Under the pieces are notes generated by a model that was given only the letters and a program-made list of their open reading frames with translations, ran no database searches and had not been told where the DNA came from. From the NCBI GenBank assembly GCA_947057405.1, contig CAMSEJ010000058.1, positions 1-10,135 of the forward strand: DNA of 10,135 nucleotides, in the 5' to 3' direction. Source of the stretch: an uncultured Roseburia sp. Its GTDB lineage: Bacteria > Bacillota > Clostridia > Lachnospirales > Lachnospiraceae. A program made the position numbers and the translations under genes. Shown here piece by piece: positions 1-6,581 of this stretch. How positions within the stretch are numbered: the first letter of the stretch is position 1; every line of letters begins with the position of its first letter.

Positions 1-46
1 AGATCATGCCATGTGACTGGAGTTCAGACGTGTGCTCTTCCGATCT
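1..46. other. Untrimmed Illumina P7/TruSeq adapter with index (artefact)
   Basis: Positions 13-46 are identical to the TruSeq Read 2 primer site (begins GTGACTGGAG, ends TCTTCCGATCT). Positions 1-4 (AGAT) are the last bases of the P7 flow-cell sequence, and positions 5-12 (CATGCCAT) sit where the 8-base i7 index belongs. The order and orientation are those of a library molecule read from P7 into the insert. Genomic sequence therefore begins at position 47. Confidence 0.97.
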
Positions 47-208
47 AACGCGCTTATTATTTTGGAAACGGCACGGGATACGGATTTATCCTGCCTTGCC
101 GCAGCGGGTTTTACCGCAGTAAGGGAAAAAACCTATAAAACGAATGCCCATATATTTATCCAGAGGGAGGGGAAGGATGAAAAGAGCAATCTATCCGGGG
201 AGCTTTGA
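47..208 (+). CDS. rsmD: RsmD, 16S rRNA (guanine-966 N2)-methyltransferase, C-terminal fragment
   Basis: This open frame enters from the contig edge and runs 53 codons to a TGA at 206-208. Its residues include LIILETARDTDL followed by GFTAVREKTYKTNAHIFI. This is the usual end of RsmD: an acidic 'E..RD..L' stretch, then the REKxYKTNxHIF strand. RsmD methylates G966 of 16S rRNA in the 30S subunit, using S-adenosylmethionine. The SAM-binding and catalytic (N/D)PPY parts lie upstream and are missing. The gene overlaps the coaD start by 32 bases, and an rsmD-coaD pair is the standard arrangement in Firmicutes, which supports the call. The fragment is cut by the end of the assembly, not by a visible mutation. 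The first codons at the adapter junction could be off by a base or two. Confidence 0.8.
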   Translation, partial: NALIILETARDTDLSCLAAAGFTAVREKTYKTNAHIFIQREGKDEKSNLSGEL

Positions 209-662
209 CCCGATTACGTTCGGCCATCAGGATATGATCGAGCGTTCGTCTGCGATTGTAGATGAACTGATCGTGGGCGTATTGAATAACAGTGACAAAA
301 ACTCGTTGTTTTCTGTGGATGAACGTGTTAATATGTTAAAAGAACTTACGCGTGATATCCCGAATGTGACGGTCGGGTCGTTTAACGGGCTTTTGGTAGA
401 CTATATGAAGGAAAGCGGCGCAACCATTATTGTGCGAGGGCTTCGGGCAGTGACGGATTTTGAGTACGAGCTGCAGATTGCTCAGACCAACCATGTCGAA
501 TATCCGGCGGTAGAAACGATTTTTTTGGTTACGAATCTTAAATATTCCTACCTGAGTTCTTCTGTGGTACGTGAATTTGCTGCATATGGCGGGGATATCA
601 GCAAATTTGTGCCTCCGCAGTTTGTAGACAGGATTTACAGGAAATATAATATAAAAAAGTAA
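177..662 (+). CDS. coaD: Phosphopantetheine adenylyltransferase (CoaD/PPAT)
   Basis: CoaD transfers AMP from ATP to 4'-phosphopantetheine to give dephospho-CoA, the fourth step of coenzyme A synthesis, in the cytosol. The 161-residue product has the family's usual length. It begins MKRAIYPGSFDPITFGHQD, containing the nucleotidyltransferase T-x-G-H motif (T14-F-G-H17). It also has the expected Lys near 41, the RGLRAVTDFEYE loop (88-97), and the second signature SSSVVRE (127-133) that holds the ATP phosphates. The start is set at ATG 177 because the conserved strand begins there and a purine-rich ribosome site (GAGGGAGGGG) lies just upstream. An in-frame ATG at 144 would add 11 unlike residues inside rsmD. 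The gene overlaps rsmD and is followed 12 bases later by the next gene, so the three are probably co-transcribed. Confidence 0.95.
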   Translation: MKRAIYPGSFDPITFGHQDMIERSSAIVDELIVGVLNNSDKNSLFSVDERVNMLKELTRDIPNVTVGSFNGLLVDYMKESGATIIVRGLRAVTDFEYELQIAQTNHVEYPAVETIFLVTNLKYSYLSSSVVREFAAYGGDISKFVPPQFVDRIYRKYNIKK

Positions 663-674
663 GGGGTCTTTTTC

Positions 675-1307
675 ATGAATAGCAAAATAGAGCAGATGAT
701 CAGCGAAATTGAAGAGTACATAGAGAGCTGTAAACCTCGGATGTTCAGTGGTTCCAGTATTGTTGTAGATAAGGAGACGATGGAAGAGTTACTGACAGAA
801 TTGCGTCTTAAGACACCGGAAGAAATCAAACGTTACCAGAAGATGATCAGCCAGAAGGAAGCGATTTTAGCGGATGCCAATACAAAAGCGCAGCAGATGC
901 TGCTGCATGCGGAGGAAATGCAGGCGGCGCAGGTCAGTGAGCATGAAATTATGCAGCAGGCATACGCAAAGGCAAACGAGGTGGTCAGCGCCGCCAAGCA
1001 GCAGGCGCAGGAAATCTACGAAAATGCGGTGCGGGATGCCGACGAAATCCGTCTCGGCGCAATTTCCTATACGGACGAGCTGTTAAAAAACACGCAGGAC
1101 ATCTTATCGCGTTCCATTGAAACGACCCGGGCAAGGACCGATCATCTGCTCGAATCCCTGCAGGAGTACCTGACCGTTGTCATGGCCAACCGCAGCGAGC
1201 TTGCGGTACCGCCGCAGGCCGGAGCGCAGGAGAGCCAGCCGGGCATTGCAGAGGAGATGGAGCTTGACATCCCCTATTCAACCGATCCGGAAGCTCCCGG
1301 CGAATAA
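675..1307 (+). CDS. Uncharacterised coiled-coil protein, DivIVA/ATPase-subunit-like
   Basis: The function is not known. The 210-residue product is highly charged and soluble, with no signal peptide or membrane segment. Residues about 50-170 form a long heptad-like helix rich in Glu, Gln, Lys and Ala (for example QKEAILADANTKAQQML and AKANEVVSAAKQQAQEIYENAVRDADEI). This resembles coiled-coil proteins often labelled 'ATPase' or 'V-type ATPase subunit H-like', and the helical part of DivIVA-type proteins. The tail from about 176 is Pro/Gly/Glu-rich and probably disordered. The start ATG 675 follows AAGGGG (661-666), which overlaps the coaD stop codon, so translation is likely coupled to coaD. 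The 3' end overlaps the convergent ylbJ-like gene by 30 bases. From memory, similar short coiled-coil genes sit next to coaD in clostridia. A role in division or envelope scaffolding is only inference. Confidence 0.8.
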   Translation: MNSKIEQMISEIEEYIESCKPRMFSGSSIVVDKETMEELLTELRLKTPEEIKRYQKMISQKEAILADANTKAQQMLLHAEEMQAAQVSEHEIMQQAYAKANEVVSAAKQQAQEIYENAVRDADEIRLGAISYTDELLKNTQDILSRSIETTRARTDHLLESLQEYLTVVMANRSELAVPPQAGAQESQPGIAEEMELDIPYSTDPEAPGE

Positions 1308-2213
1308 CGATAAGAAACAGCTTAAGATACTGCTTGCGGCTGCGAAGCACAGCCTGCAGGTGAGGTATCTTTTTTTAGAAAACGTGCATCCCCGGCTTAG
1401 GGAACAGGTCTGTGCAAACCCGCACAGCCCGCCGAACGATACGAAAAAGACAGACAGGGGATAGGAGATTTCCTGCGGCAGGGCGGAATCCTTCAGGCAG
1501 GAAATTCCGGTCGTTACCTCGGTCAGGCCCGTGCATACCAGATTAAACAGCGGATAAGCCCCGTTATAGGTATGGAGGATGGCTGCAAAGACCGAGAACA
1601 TCATAATGTATCCCCCCAGCTTCGTCAATGCCTCAAATCCGTTCATAATGCCAGCGTCCAGGATCCCGAAATGAAACACCGGATCGGAGGCTGCGTTTTT
1701 TGCGTCCTTTGGGCGCAGTTTTTTCAATTGGAACGAGGCATAACACAGAGGCGGCAGGTACAGCGCCGCATAGCAGTACGGGATCATCTGCGGCAGTTCA
1801 AGTACGGAGGTAAGCAGGTACCCGCTGACAAAGCCAGGGCTTAGCTGATTAAAGCAGATGCACAGAAGTTCCGCTTCTTTTTGGCTGATTTTGTTTTGTT
1901 CCGCCAGATCCGCGCTGATTTTGCTTCCCATCGGGAACCCGAACAAAAGCCCTCCCAACAGGGCAAAGCTGCCGCTTTGGCTGGTAGGGATAAGTCTTTT
2001 GGTAAACGGGTATAAATATTTCGTAACCATTTGCATATAATTGGAATACACCATCAGGTTTGACAGGATCGCGAGCGGCAGAAGGGCGGGCAGAACCTGC
2101 CGGTACCACAGCAAAAGCCCGTTTGCAGCTGCTTCCATGGATGCGGCCGGGTGTGTTACAATAAAAAAGAGAAACAACAGCAAGCCGATTAAAATAACAA
2201 TATTTTTCTTCAT
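1278..2213 (-). CDS. ylbJ: YlbJ-like sporulation integral membrane protein
   Basis: The 311-residue polytopic membrane protein has about eight hydrophobic segments (near 4-20, 38-55, 83-93, 122-138, 143-161, 200-216, 251-270 and 287-306). The pattern LPALLPLAILSNLMVYS, then GSFALLGGLLFGFPMGSK (81-98) and a matching second half with GLTEVTTGI (229-237) and SFGGLCGFAQ (259-268), is that of the YlbJ family. YlbJ belongs to the nucleoside-recognition/gate-domain transporters and is needed for spore formation in Bacillus; its substrate is not established. In Bacillus it follows rsmD-coaD on the same strand, whereas here it is inverted. The product is shorter than the roughly 400 residues I recall for Bacillus YlbJ. 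The first ATG is used because an in-frame TAG lies two codons upstream; the ribosome site is weak (only TTAGAG). Both ends are tightly packed against neighbours. Confidence 0.82.
   Translation of the reverse strand: MKKNIVILIGLLLFLFFIVTHPAASMEAAANGLLLWYRQVLPALLPLAILSNLMVYSNYMQMVTKYLYPFTKRLIPTSQSGSFALLGGLLFGFPMGSKISADLAEQNKISQKEAELLCICFNQLSPGFVSGYLLTSVLELPQMIPYCYAALYLPPLCYASFQLKKLRPKDAKNAASDPVFHFGILDAGIMNGFEALTKLGGYIMMFSVFAAILHTYNGAYPLFNLVCTGLTEVTTGISCLKDSALPQEISYPLSVFFVSFGGLCGFAQTCSLSRGCTFSKKRYLTCRLCFAAASSILSCFLSLFAGSFRIG
1324..1376 (+). terminator. Possible intrinsic terminator of the rsmD-coaD unit, inside ylbJ
   Basis: AAGATA (1324-1329) pairs with TATCTT (1366-1371). Inside it CTGC (1330-1333) can pair with GCAG (1356-1359), and GGCTG (1338-1342) with CAGCC (1350-1354). 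A run of seven T (1370-1376) follows immediately. It lies 17 bases past the stop codon of the coiled-coil gene and within the coding end of the opposite-strand ylbJ-like gene. The stem is interrupted by bulges, so the call is tentative. Confidence 0.4.
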
Positions 2214-2243
2214 ACTCTAATATATTAAAAACAGGAGGAAGCT

Positions 2244-3692
2244 ATGAGTGTTTTAGGAAAGATACAGCCGGAAAATGTTTTCCGCTATTTTGAAGAGATC
2301 AGCCGGATCCCGCGCGGCTCGTACCATACAAAAGCCATTGCCGATTATCTGGAAGCCTTTGCAAAAGGACATTCTCTTACGTATTACCGGGACGGGGCGG
2401 ACAATGTCATCCTGATCAAAGAGGCGTCGGACGGCTATGGGGACGCGCCTGCCGTAATCCTGCAGGGGCATACCGATATGGTCTGTGAAAAAGAAGCGGA
2501 CTGCACCACAGACTTTGAACACGAAGGACTGGATTTATATGTGGATGGGGATTATTTAAAAGCAAGAGGCACCACGCTTGGCGCAGACGACGGCATTGCG
2601 GTGGCGTATATGCTTGCCGTCTTAGACGACAAAACGCTGAGGCATCCCAGGCTTGAGGCGATATTTACTTCCAATGAAGAAGTCGGGCTGCTGGGCGCAA
2701 AGGCAATTGATTTATCCATGTTAAAGGGGCGGATTCTTTTAAACATTGATTCGGATATAGAAGGCCATTTTCTGACCAGCTGTGCCGGAGGCCTTACGGC
2801 GCAGACCGATATCCCGGTTTCTTACCGGACAAAAACCGGGCTTGGCATGTCCGTCCGTCTGCACGGGCTTGCGGGCGGGCATTCGGGCAGTGAAATCGAC
2901 AAGGAGCATGCCAATGCCATTGCAGTGCTGGGCAGGGTGCTGAAATATCTGGAGCAGCGGATGCCGGTGTGCATTGCTTCGCTCGCGGGCGGACTAAAGG
3001 ACAACGCAATCCCCAGAGAAGCGGCCTGTACGCTTGTCATTCCAAAACAGCAGAAGGAGGCGTTTTTGGACGCCGTTTCGGAAATCGAGAGGATTTTGCA
3101 GAATGAATACGCCGTGCCGGATCCCGGGCTTTCGGTCAGCGTGCAGGCGTGTTCGGAAGCGGAATATGAGGTGCTGGATCCCGTTTCCATGCAGAAAATC
3201 CTGTTTTTTCTGCGGAACATGCCAAACGGCGTGATGCATCGGAGCACGGTAGTGGAAGGGCTGGTGGAAACCTCGTTAAACGCAGGGATTATGGAGCTTG
3301 GGAAGCATTCGTTTCGGATTTCGTTTTCCGTGCGCAGCAGCGTGGGAAGCCGGAAGGAAGAGCTGATGGATCGGCTGACGTATTTAACGGAATTCCTGGG
3401 CGGTACGGCTGTATCGGAAGGGGATTATCCGGCCTGGGAATACCGCGCGGATTCTAAAATCCGGGAGCAGATCACGCAGGTTTACCGGAGGATGTTCGGA
3501 ACGGATCCGGTATTTGAAGCGATTCATGCGGGGCTGGAGTGCGGCATGTTCTGCGGCAAGCTGGAGGGGCTGGACGCCGTATCGTTCGGACCGGATAATT
3601 TTGACATCCATACGCCGAACGAGCGGCTGAATCTTTTATCGGCGGAACGGGTGTACCGTTTTCTGACGGAGCTGTTGGGGAGTATGAAATAA
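2244..3692 (+). CDS. pepD: PepD-type aminoacyl-histidine (Xaa-His) dipeptidase, M20C
   Basis: This is a cytosolic di-zinc dipeptidase of family M20C, which hydrolyses dipeptides such as carnosine-like Xaa-His substrates and helps recycle peptides. The 482-residue product is full length. Predicted metal ligands and catalytic residues are visible in order: H76 and D78 in GHTDMVCEK, D115 in LGADDGIAVA, E145-E146 in TSNEEVGLLGAKA, D169 in NIDSD, and H456 in the C-terminal FGPDNFDIHTPNERL. The spacing matches the PepD pattern. The lid domain contains the GLAGGHSGSEIDKEHANA motif. The start ATG 2244 follows AGGAGG (2233-2238) by five bases. No clear promoter fits the 30-base gap to the divergent ylbJ-like gene. 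The next gene starts two bases after this stop, so an operon is likely. The substrate range cannot be read from sequence. Confidence 0.93.
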   Translation: MSVLGKIQPENVFRYFEEISRIPRGSYHTKAIADYLEAFAKGHSLTYYRDGADNVILIKEASDGYGDAPAVILQGHTDMVCEKEADCTTDFEHEGLDLYVDGDYLKARGTTLGADDGIAVAYMLAVLDDKTLRHPRLEAIFTSNEEVGLLGAKAIDLSMLKGRILLNIDSDIEGHFLTSCAGGLTAQTDIPVSYRTKTGLGMSVRLHGLAGGHSGSEIDKEHANAIAVLGRVLKYLEQRMPVCIASLAGGLKDNAIPREAACTLVIPKQQKEAFLDAVSEIERILQNEYAVPDPGLSVSVQACSEAEYEVLDPVSMQKILFFLRNMPNGVMHRSTVVEGLVETSLNAGIMELGKHSFRISFSVRSSVGSRKEELMDRLTYLTEFLGGTAVSEGDYPAWEYRADSKIREQITQVYRRMFGTDPVFEAIHAGLECGMFCGKLEGLDAVSFGPDNFDIHTPNERLNLLSAERVYRFLTELLGSMK

Positions 3693-3694
3693 AT

Positions 3695-4333
3695 TTGGCA
3701 AGACTTCGCAGGTTTGTTTCGTATGGCGTGCTTTTTTTTCTACTGGCTGCTGTAGACGTCTGGATGCTGTCGTATTTTTACCGGCAGTCTCCCGGGACGG
3801 AGGAAGCGCTTTTGGAAGCGGTATGGGAAGATATTGTCTATTTTCCCGTACCGCAGTCTGCATACGATAAAGAGCGCTTTGGGGTGACCTTTGCGGACAG
3901 CTGGATGGACAGCCGCAGGTTCGGCGGGGAACGCACACATGAAGGATGCGATATTATGGCTTCGCTGAACGAGCGGGGGCGGTATCCGGTTGTCAGTATG
4001 TCGGACGGGTACATAGAAAAAATGGGCTGGTTAAAGCTGGGCGGCTACCGGATCGGAGTACGGAGTACGCGGGGCGTGTATTTTTATTACGCGCATTTAA
4101 GCGATTATGCGCCGGAGCTTTCGATTGGGGACGAAGTAAAGGCGGGGGAGCTTTTGGGGTTTATGGGAGATACCGGGTACAGCGAGGTGGAAGGTACGAC
4201 CGGGTATTTTCCGGTGCATCTGCATGTGGGGATTTATCTGGACGGGGAGGACGGGGAGGAGAAGAGCTATAATCCGTATCCGTTTTTGCGAAAGCTGGAA
4301 GAGAAGAAGCTGACGTATTGGATTTGCGATTGA
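3695..4333 (+). CDS. Membrane-anchored M23 (LytM-type) peptidase
   Basis: The 212-residue protein has one N-terminal membrane segment (about 9-27, GVLFFLLAAVDVWML) and a LytM/M23 zinc endopeptidase domain that should lie outside the cell. The visible motifs are HEGCD (H82, D86), YYAHLS (H134) and HLHVGI (H175, H177). The expected zinc ligands are H82, D86 and H177, with H134 and H175 catalytic; all are present, so the enzyme looks active. Members of this family cut cross-links in peptidoglycan stem peptides or act in spore and envelope remodelling. The start appears to be TTG at 3695, two bases after the pepD stop, with GGGGAG (3677-3682) as a distant ribosome site. No in-frame ATG precedes the membrane segment. 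Translation is probably coupled to pepD. The substrate bond is unknown. Confidence 0.87.
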   Translation: MARLRRFVSYGVLFFLLAAVDVWMLSYFYRQSPGTEEALLEAVWEDIVYFPVPQSAYDKERFGVTFADSWMDSRRFGGERTHEGCDIMASLNERGRYPVVSMSDGYIEKMGWLKLGGYRIGVRSTRGVYFYYAHLSDYAPELSIGDEVKAGELLGFMGDTGYSEVEGTTGYFPVHLHVGIYLDGEDGEEKSYNPYPFLRKLEEKKLTYWICD

Positions 4334-4371
4334 GAAGACGAGGCGCATATGCCCTGTGATAAGGAGGAAAT

Positions 4372-5607
4372 GTGAAAAAAATACTGATTATTGGCGGCGG
4401 CGCTTCCGGTATGACGGCAGCGATTGCGGCGGCGCGTGCAGGCGCATCCGTAACGGTTTTGGAGCATATGGACCGGGTCGGCAAAAAAATACTTTCCACG
4501 GGAAACGGAAAGTGCAATTATATGAACCGAAAGCAGGGGGTACGTTTTTACCGGGGCGGCAACCCTGCTTTTGTGCAGCCTGTGCTGCGGCAGTTCGGTT
4601 TTTCCGAGACGGCTGCTTTTTTTCGGGAGCTTGGGATTTATCCCAGGGAACGAAACGGCTGTTTTTATCCGGCGAGCGGGCAGGCTTCATCGGTGTTAGA
4701 CGCGCTGCGTATGGAATTGCGCCGGTTAAAGGTGCAGGTGCTGACAGGGTGTGAAATTACGGCGGTAAAAAGGAACGGGAACGGCTTTTTGGCTAAGACA
4801 GGCAAAACGGCGGTTCGGGCGGACTGCTGTATTTTTGCCTGCGGCGGCCTGGCATTTCCGAAATCGGGCAGCGACGGGAGCGCGTTTCCTTTTATCCGGC
4901 AGATGGGGCATACGTTTGTGGAGGTTGTGCCCGCTTTGGTGCAGCTAAAAGCCGGACAGGCATTTTTGAAAGCGGCTGCGGGGGTACGGACGGATGCTTC
5001 GGTGAAATTGTATGTGGAACGGCAGATGGTATGTGAAGATCGGGGCGAGGTACAGCTTACGGAATTCGGAATCTCCGGAATCCCGGTGTTTCAGGTCAGC
5101 AGGTATGCAGCCAAAGCATTTCTGGACAAAAAGCATGTACAGGCGGCTTTGGATTTTGTCCCTTTTCTGAGCGGGGAGGAGCTGCAGCGGGAGCTTACGG
5201 GACGGTTTGGGAGAAGGGACGGCAAAACGGCGGAGGAGGCGCTCAACGGGCTGTTTTCCAAAAAGCTGATTCCGATCTTGTTAAAGCAGAACGGGATTTT
5301 GCCAAAGGAGCCTGCGGCGGCCGTATCGGAGCGAACGCTTAAGGAGCTCTGCAGATATGCAAAGAATGTCCGGGTCGAGCTTTCGGATACGAAGGGGTTT
5401 GCGGCGGCGCAGGTGTCGGCGGGAGGCGTTGACACGGGGGAGATCCATGCGGAAACAATGGAGTCGGCGCTGGTTCCCGGTCTTTATTTTGCAGGGGAAG
5501 TAGTGGATGTGGACGGAATGTGCGGCGGGTATAACCTGCAGTGGGCGTGGTCTTCCGGGTATGTAGCGGGAATGCATGCGGCCATGAACCATTCGGGCAG
5601 CAAATAA
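4372..5607 (+). CDS. BaiN/HI0933-family FAD-dependent oxidoreductase
   Basis: The 411-residue flavoprotein begins MKKILIIGGGASGMTAA, a Rossmann FAD-binding motif (GGGASG, 8-13) with the ribose-binding Glu at 31. It also has the family's GNGKCNYMN element (44-52; usually G-R-G-R/K-C-N-x-T-N), a CGGLAFPKSGSDGSA segment in the middle, an FGISGIPVFQVSR block, and a C-terminal flavin-contacting stretch, GLYFAGEVVDVDGMCGGYNLQWAWSSGYVAG, from residue 370 to 400. These define the HI0933/YhiN family. Some Clostridium members are called BaiN after a proposed role in bile-acid 7-dehydroxylation. Family members are widespread, and no other bai gene is in this window, so a bile-acid role should not be assumed. 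GTG 4372 is chosen because AAGGAGG (4361-4367) lies just upstream and the conserved strand begins there; an overlapping ATG at 4370 is followed directly by a stop. Confidence 0.9.
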   Translation: MKKILIIGGGASGMTAAIAAARAGASVTVLEHMDRVGKKILSTGNGKCNYMNRKQGVRFYRGGNPAFVQPVLRQFGFSETAAFFRELGIYPRERNGCFYPASGQASSVLDALRMELRRLKVQVLTGCEITAVKRNGNGFLAKTGKTAVRADCCIFACGGLAFPKSGSDGSAFPFIRQMGHTFVEVVPALVQLKAGQAFLKAAAGVRTDASVKLYVERQMVCEDRGEVQLTEFGISGIPVFQVSRYAAKAFLDKKHVQAALDFVPFLSGEELQRELTGRFGRRDGKTAEEALNGLFSKKLIPILLKQNGILPKEPAAAVSERTLKELCRYAKNVRVELSDTKGFAAAQVSAGGVDTGEIHAETMESALVPGLYFAGEVVDVDGMCGGYNLQWAWSSGYVAGMHAAMNHSGSK

Positions 5608-5650
5608 CTCCGTTCAGGCAAAATACCGCAGATTTTTTGTAGAATATGAT

Positions 5651-5692
5651 AACCTTCTTTTTGTCAAAAACAAACAGAAAGAAGGTTTTTTT
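5651..5692 (+). terminator. Strong hairpin with T-tract, overlapping the next ribosome site
   Basis: Positions 5651-5664 (AACCTTCTTTTTGT) pair with 5674-5687 (ACAGAAAGAAGGTT) over 14 base pairs, with one U-G wobble and a nine-base loop. The seven T at 5686-5692 overlap the last two stem bases and extend past them. This is an intrinsic terminator shape for the pepD-M23-flavoprotein unit. The 3' arm also contains GAAGG (5681-5685), the only ribosome site for the ABC ATPase gene, whose ATG is at 5695. The hairpin could thus stop read-through and hide the ribosome site. Confidence 0.75.
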
Positions 5693-5694
5693 GT

Positions 5695-6552
5695 ATGGAA
5701 CAAAACGTATTACTGCAGCTGACACATATTTCCAAACGGTATAAAACGGAGCTGGCGTTAAAAGACATTGGTATGACGCTGCACAAAGGGGAAATCCTCG
5801 GGTTTTTGGGACCGTCCGGAGCAGGAAAGACGACGACCATTAAGATTATCACCGGGCAGCTGAAACCGACCTCGGGCGAAGCAAAGATACTCGGTACGGA
5901 TTCGTCCAATCTTGACGCTTCGATTTACGAAAAAATCGGCGTCGTATCGGACAACAGCGGCATATATGAAAGAATGAGCGTCTGGCAGAATCTGAGTATA
6001 TTTGCCAAAATCTGGCGTGTAAAGCAGAGCCGGATTGAGGAGGTGTTAAAACAGGTCGGTTTGTATGAACACAGGAAAAAACCGGCGGCAAAGCTCTCTA
6101 AGGGGCAGGGGCAGCGGCTGGTGCTTGCAAGGGCGGTTTTGCACAAGCCTAAGATCCTGTTTTTGGATGAGCCGACCGGAGGGCTTGATCCGTCTACGGC
6201 GGTTTCGATTCACCGGATGCTGACGGATTTGAAAAAAGAGGGCATGGCGATTTTTCTGACGACGCATAACATGGAAGAAGCGACTAAGCTGTGTGACCAT
6301 GTGGCGCTGCTGTACCAGGGGAAGATTGTGGAATTCGGTACGCCAAAGGAGCTTTGTCTAAAGTATAACCGGAAAAAAGAATACCGGCTGCTTTTACATG
6401 ACGGCCGGGAGGAAACGTTTGGACAGACGCCGGAAAATGTTCAAAAAATTGCCGAGTGGATGCAGCAGGATAAAATTGAAAGCATCCATTCGTGCGAGCC
6501 GACGCTGGAGCATGTGTTTTTACAGGTAACAGGGGCATCATTAAACGTTTAA
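5695..6552 (+). CDS. ABC transporter ATP-binding protein (ABC-2 type exporter)
   Basis: The 285-residue cytosolic ATPase has Walker A GPSGAGKTT (39-47), signature LSKGQ (134-138), Walker B ILFLDE (154-159) with catalytic Glu 159, D-loop GGLD (162-165) and switch His 191 (TTHN). The usual Q-loop glutamine position reads SDNSGIYE, as is common in drug and bacteriocin-type exporter ATPases of the BcrA/CcmA group. A C-terminal extension (about 215-285) ends with the ExTLEHVFLQVTG-like motif typical of these subunits. The permease gene follows 29 bases later, so together they should form a dimeric exporter. The substrate (drug, peptide or lipid) cannot be told. Translation starts at ATG 5695 with GAAGG (5681-5685) as ribosome site, inside the terminator-like hairpin. 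No clear -35 element is seen for a separate promoter, though TATGAT (5645-5650) resembles a -10. Confidence 0.93.
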   Translation: MEQNVLLQLTHISKRYKTELALKDIGMTLHKGEILGFLGPSGAGKTTTIKIITGQLKPTSGEAKILGTDSSNLDASIYEKIGVVSDNSGIYERMSVWQNLSIFAKIWRVKQSRIEEVLKQVGLYEHRKKPAAKLSKGQGQRLVLARAVLHKPKILFLDEPTGGLDPSTAVSIHRMLTDLKKEGMAIFLTTHNMEEATKLCDHVALLYQGKIVEFGTPKELCLKYNRKKEYRLLLHDGREETFGQTPENVQKIAEWMQQDKIESIHSCEPTLEHVFLQVTGASLNV

Positions 6553-6581
6553 GAACGAGTTTTAGAAAGGAGTATGTTATT

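Noticed and set aside
144..176. Upstream ATG that would extend CoaD by 11 residues
   Set aside because: The extra residues are unlike CoaD, lie within rsmD, and the good ribosome site is just before ATG 177.
2218..2226. TATATT/TAATAT as a -10 box for pepD
   Set aside because: No -35 box at 16-18 bases upstream, and transcription would begin inside the ribosome site.
2822..3247. Long minus-strand open frame of 141 codons inside pepD
   Set aside because: It is a shadow of a strongly conserved gene; the product has no recognisable domain and no ribosome site was evident.
5091..5435. Minus-strand open frame inside the flavoprotein gene
   Set aside because: It is a shadow of a gene with clear family motifs and has no supporting features of its own.
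6492..6581. Upstream ATG that would extend the ABC permease by 30 residues
   Set aside because: It overlaps the ATPase gene, has no membrane character, and the AAAGGAG site serves ATG 6582.
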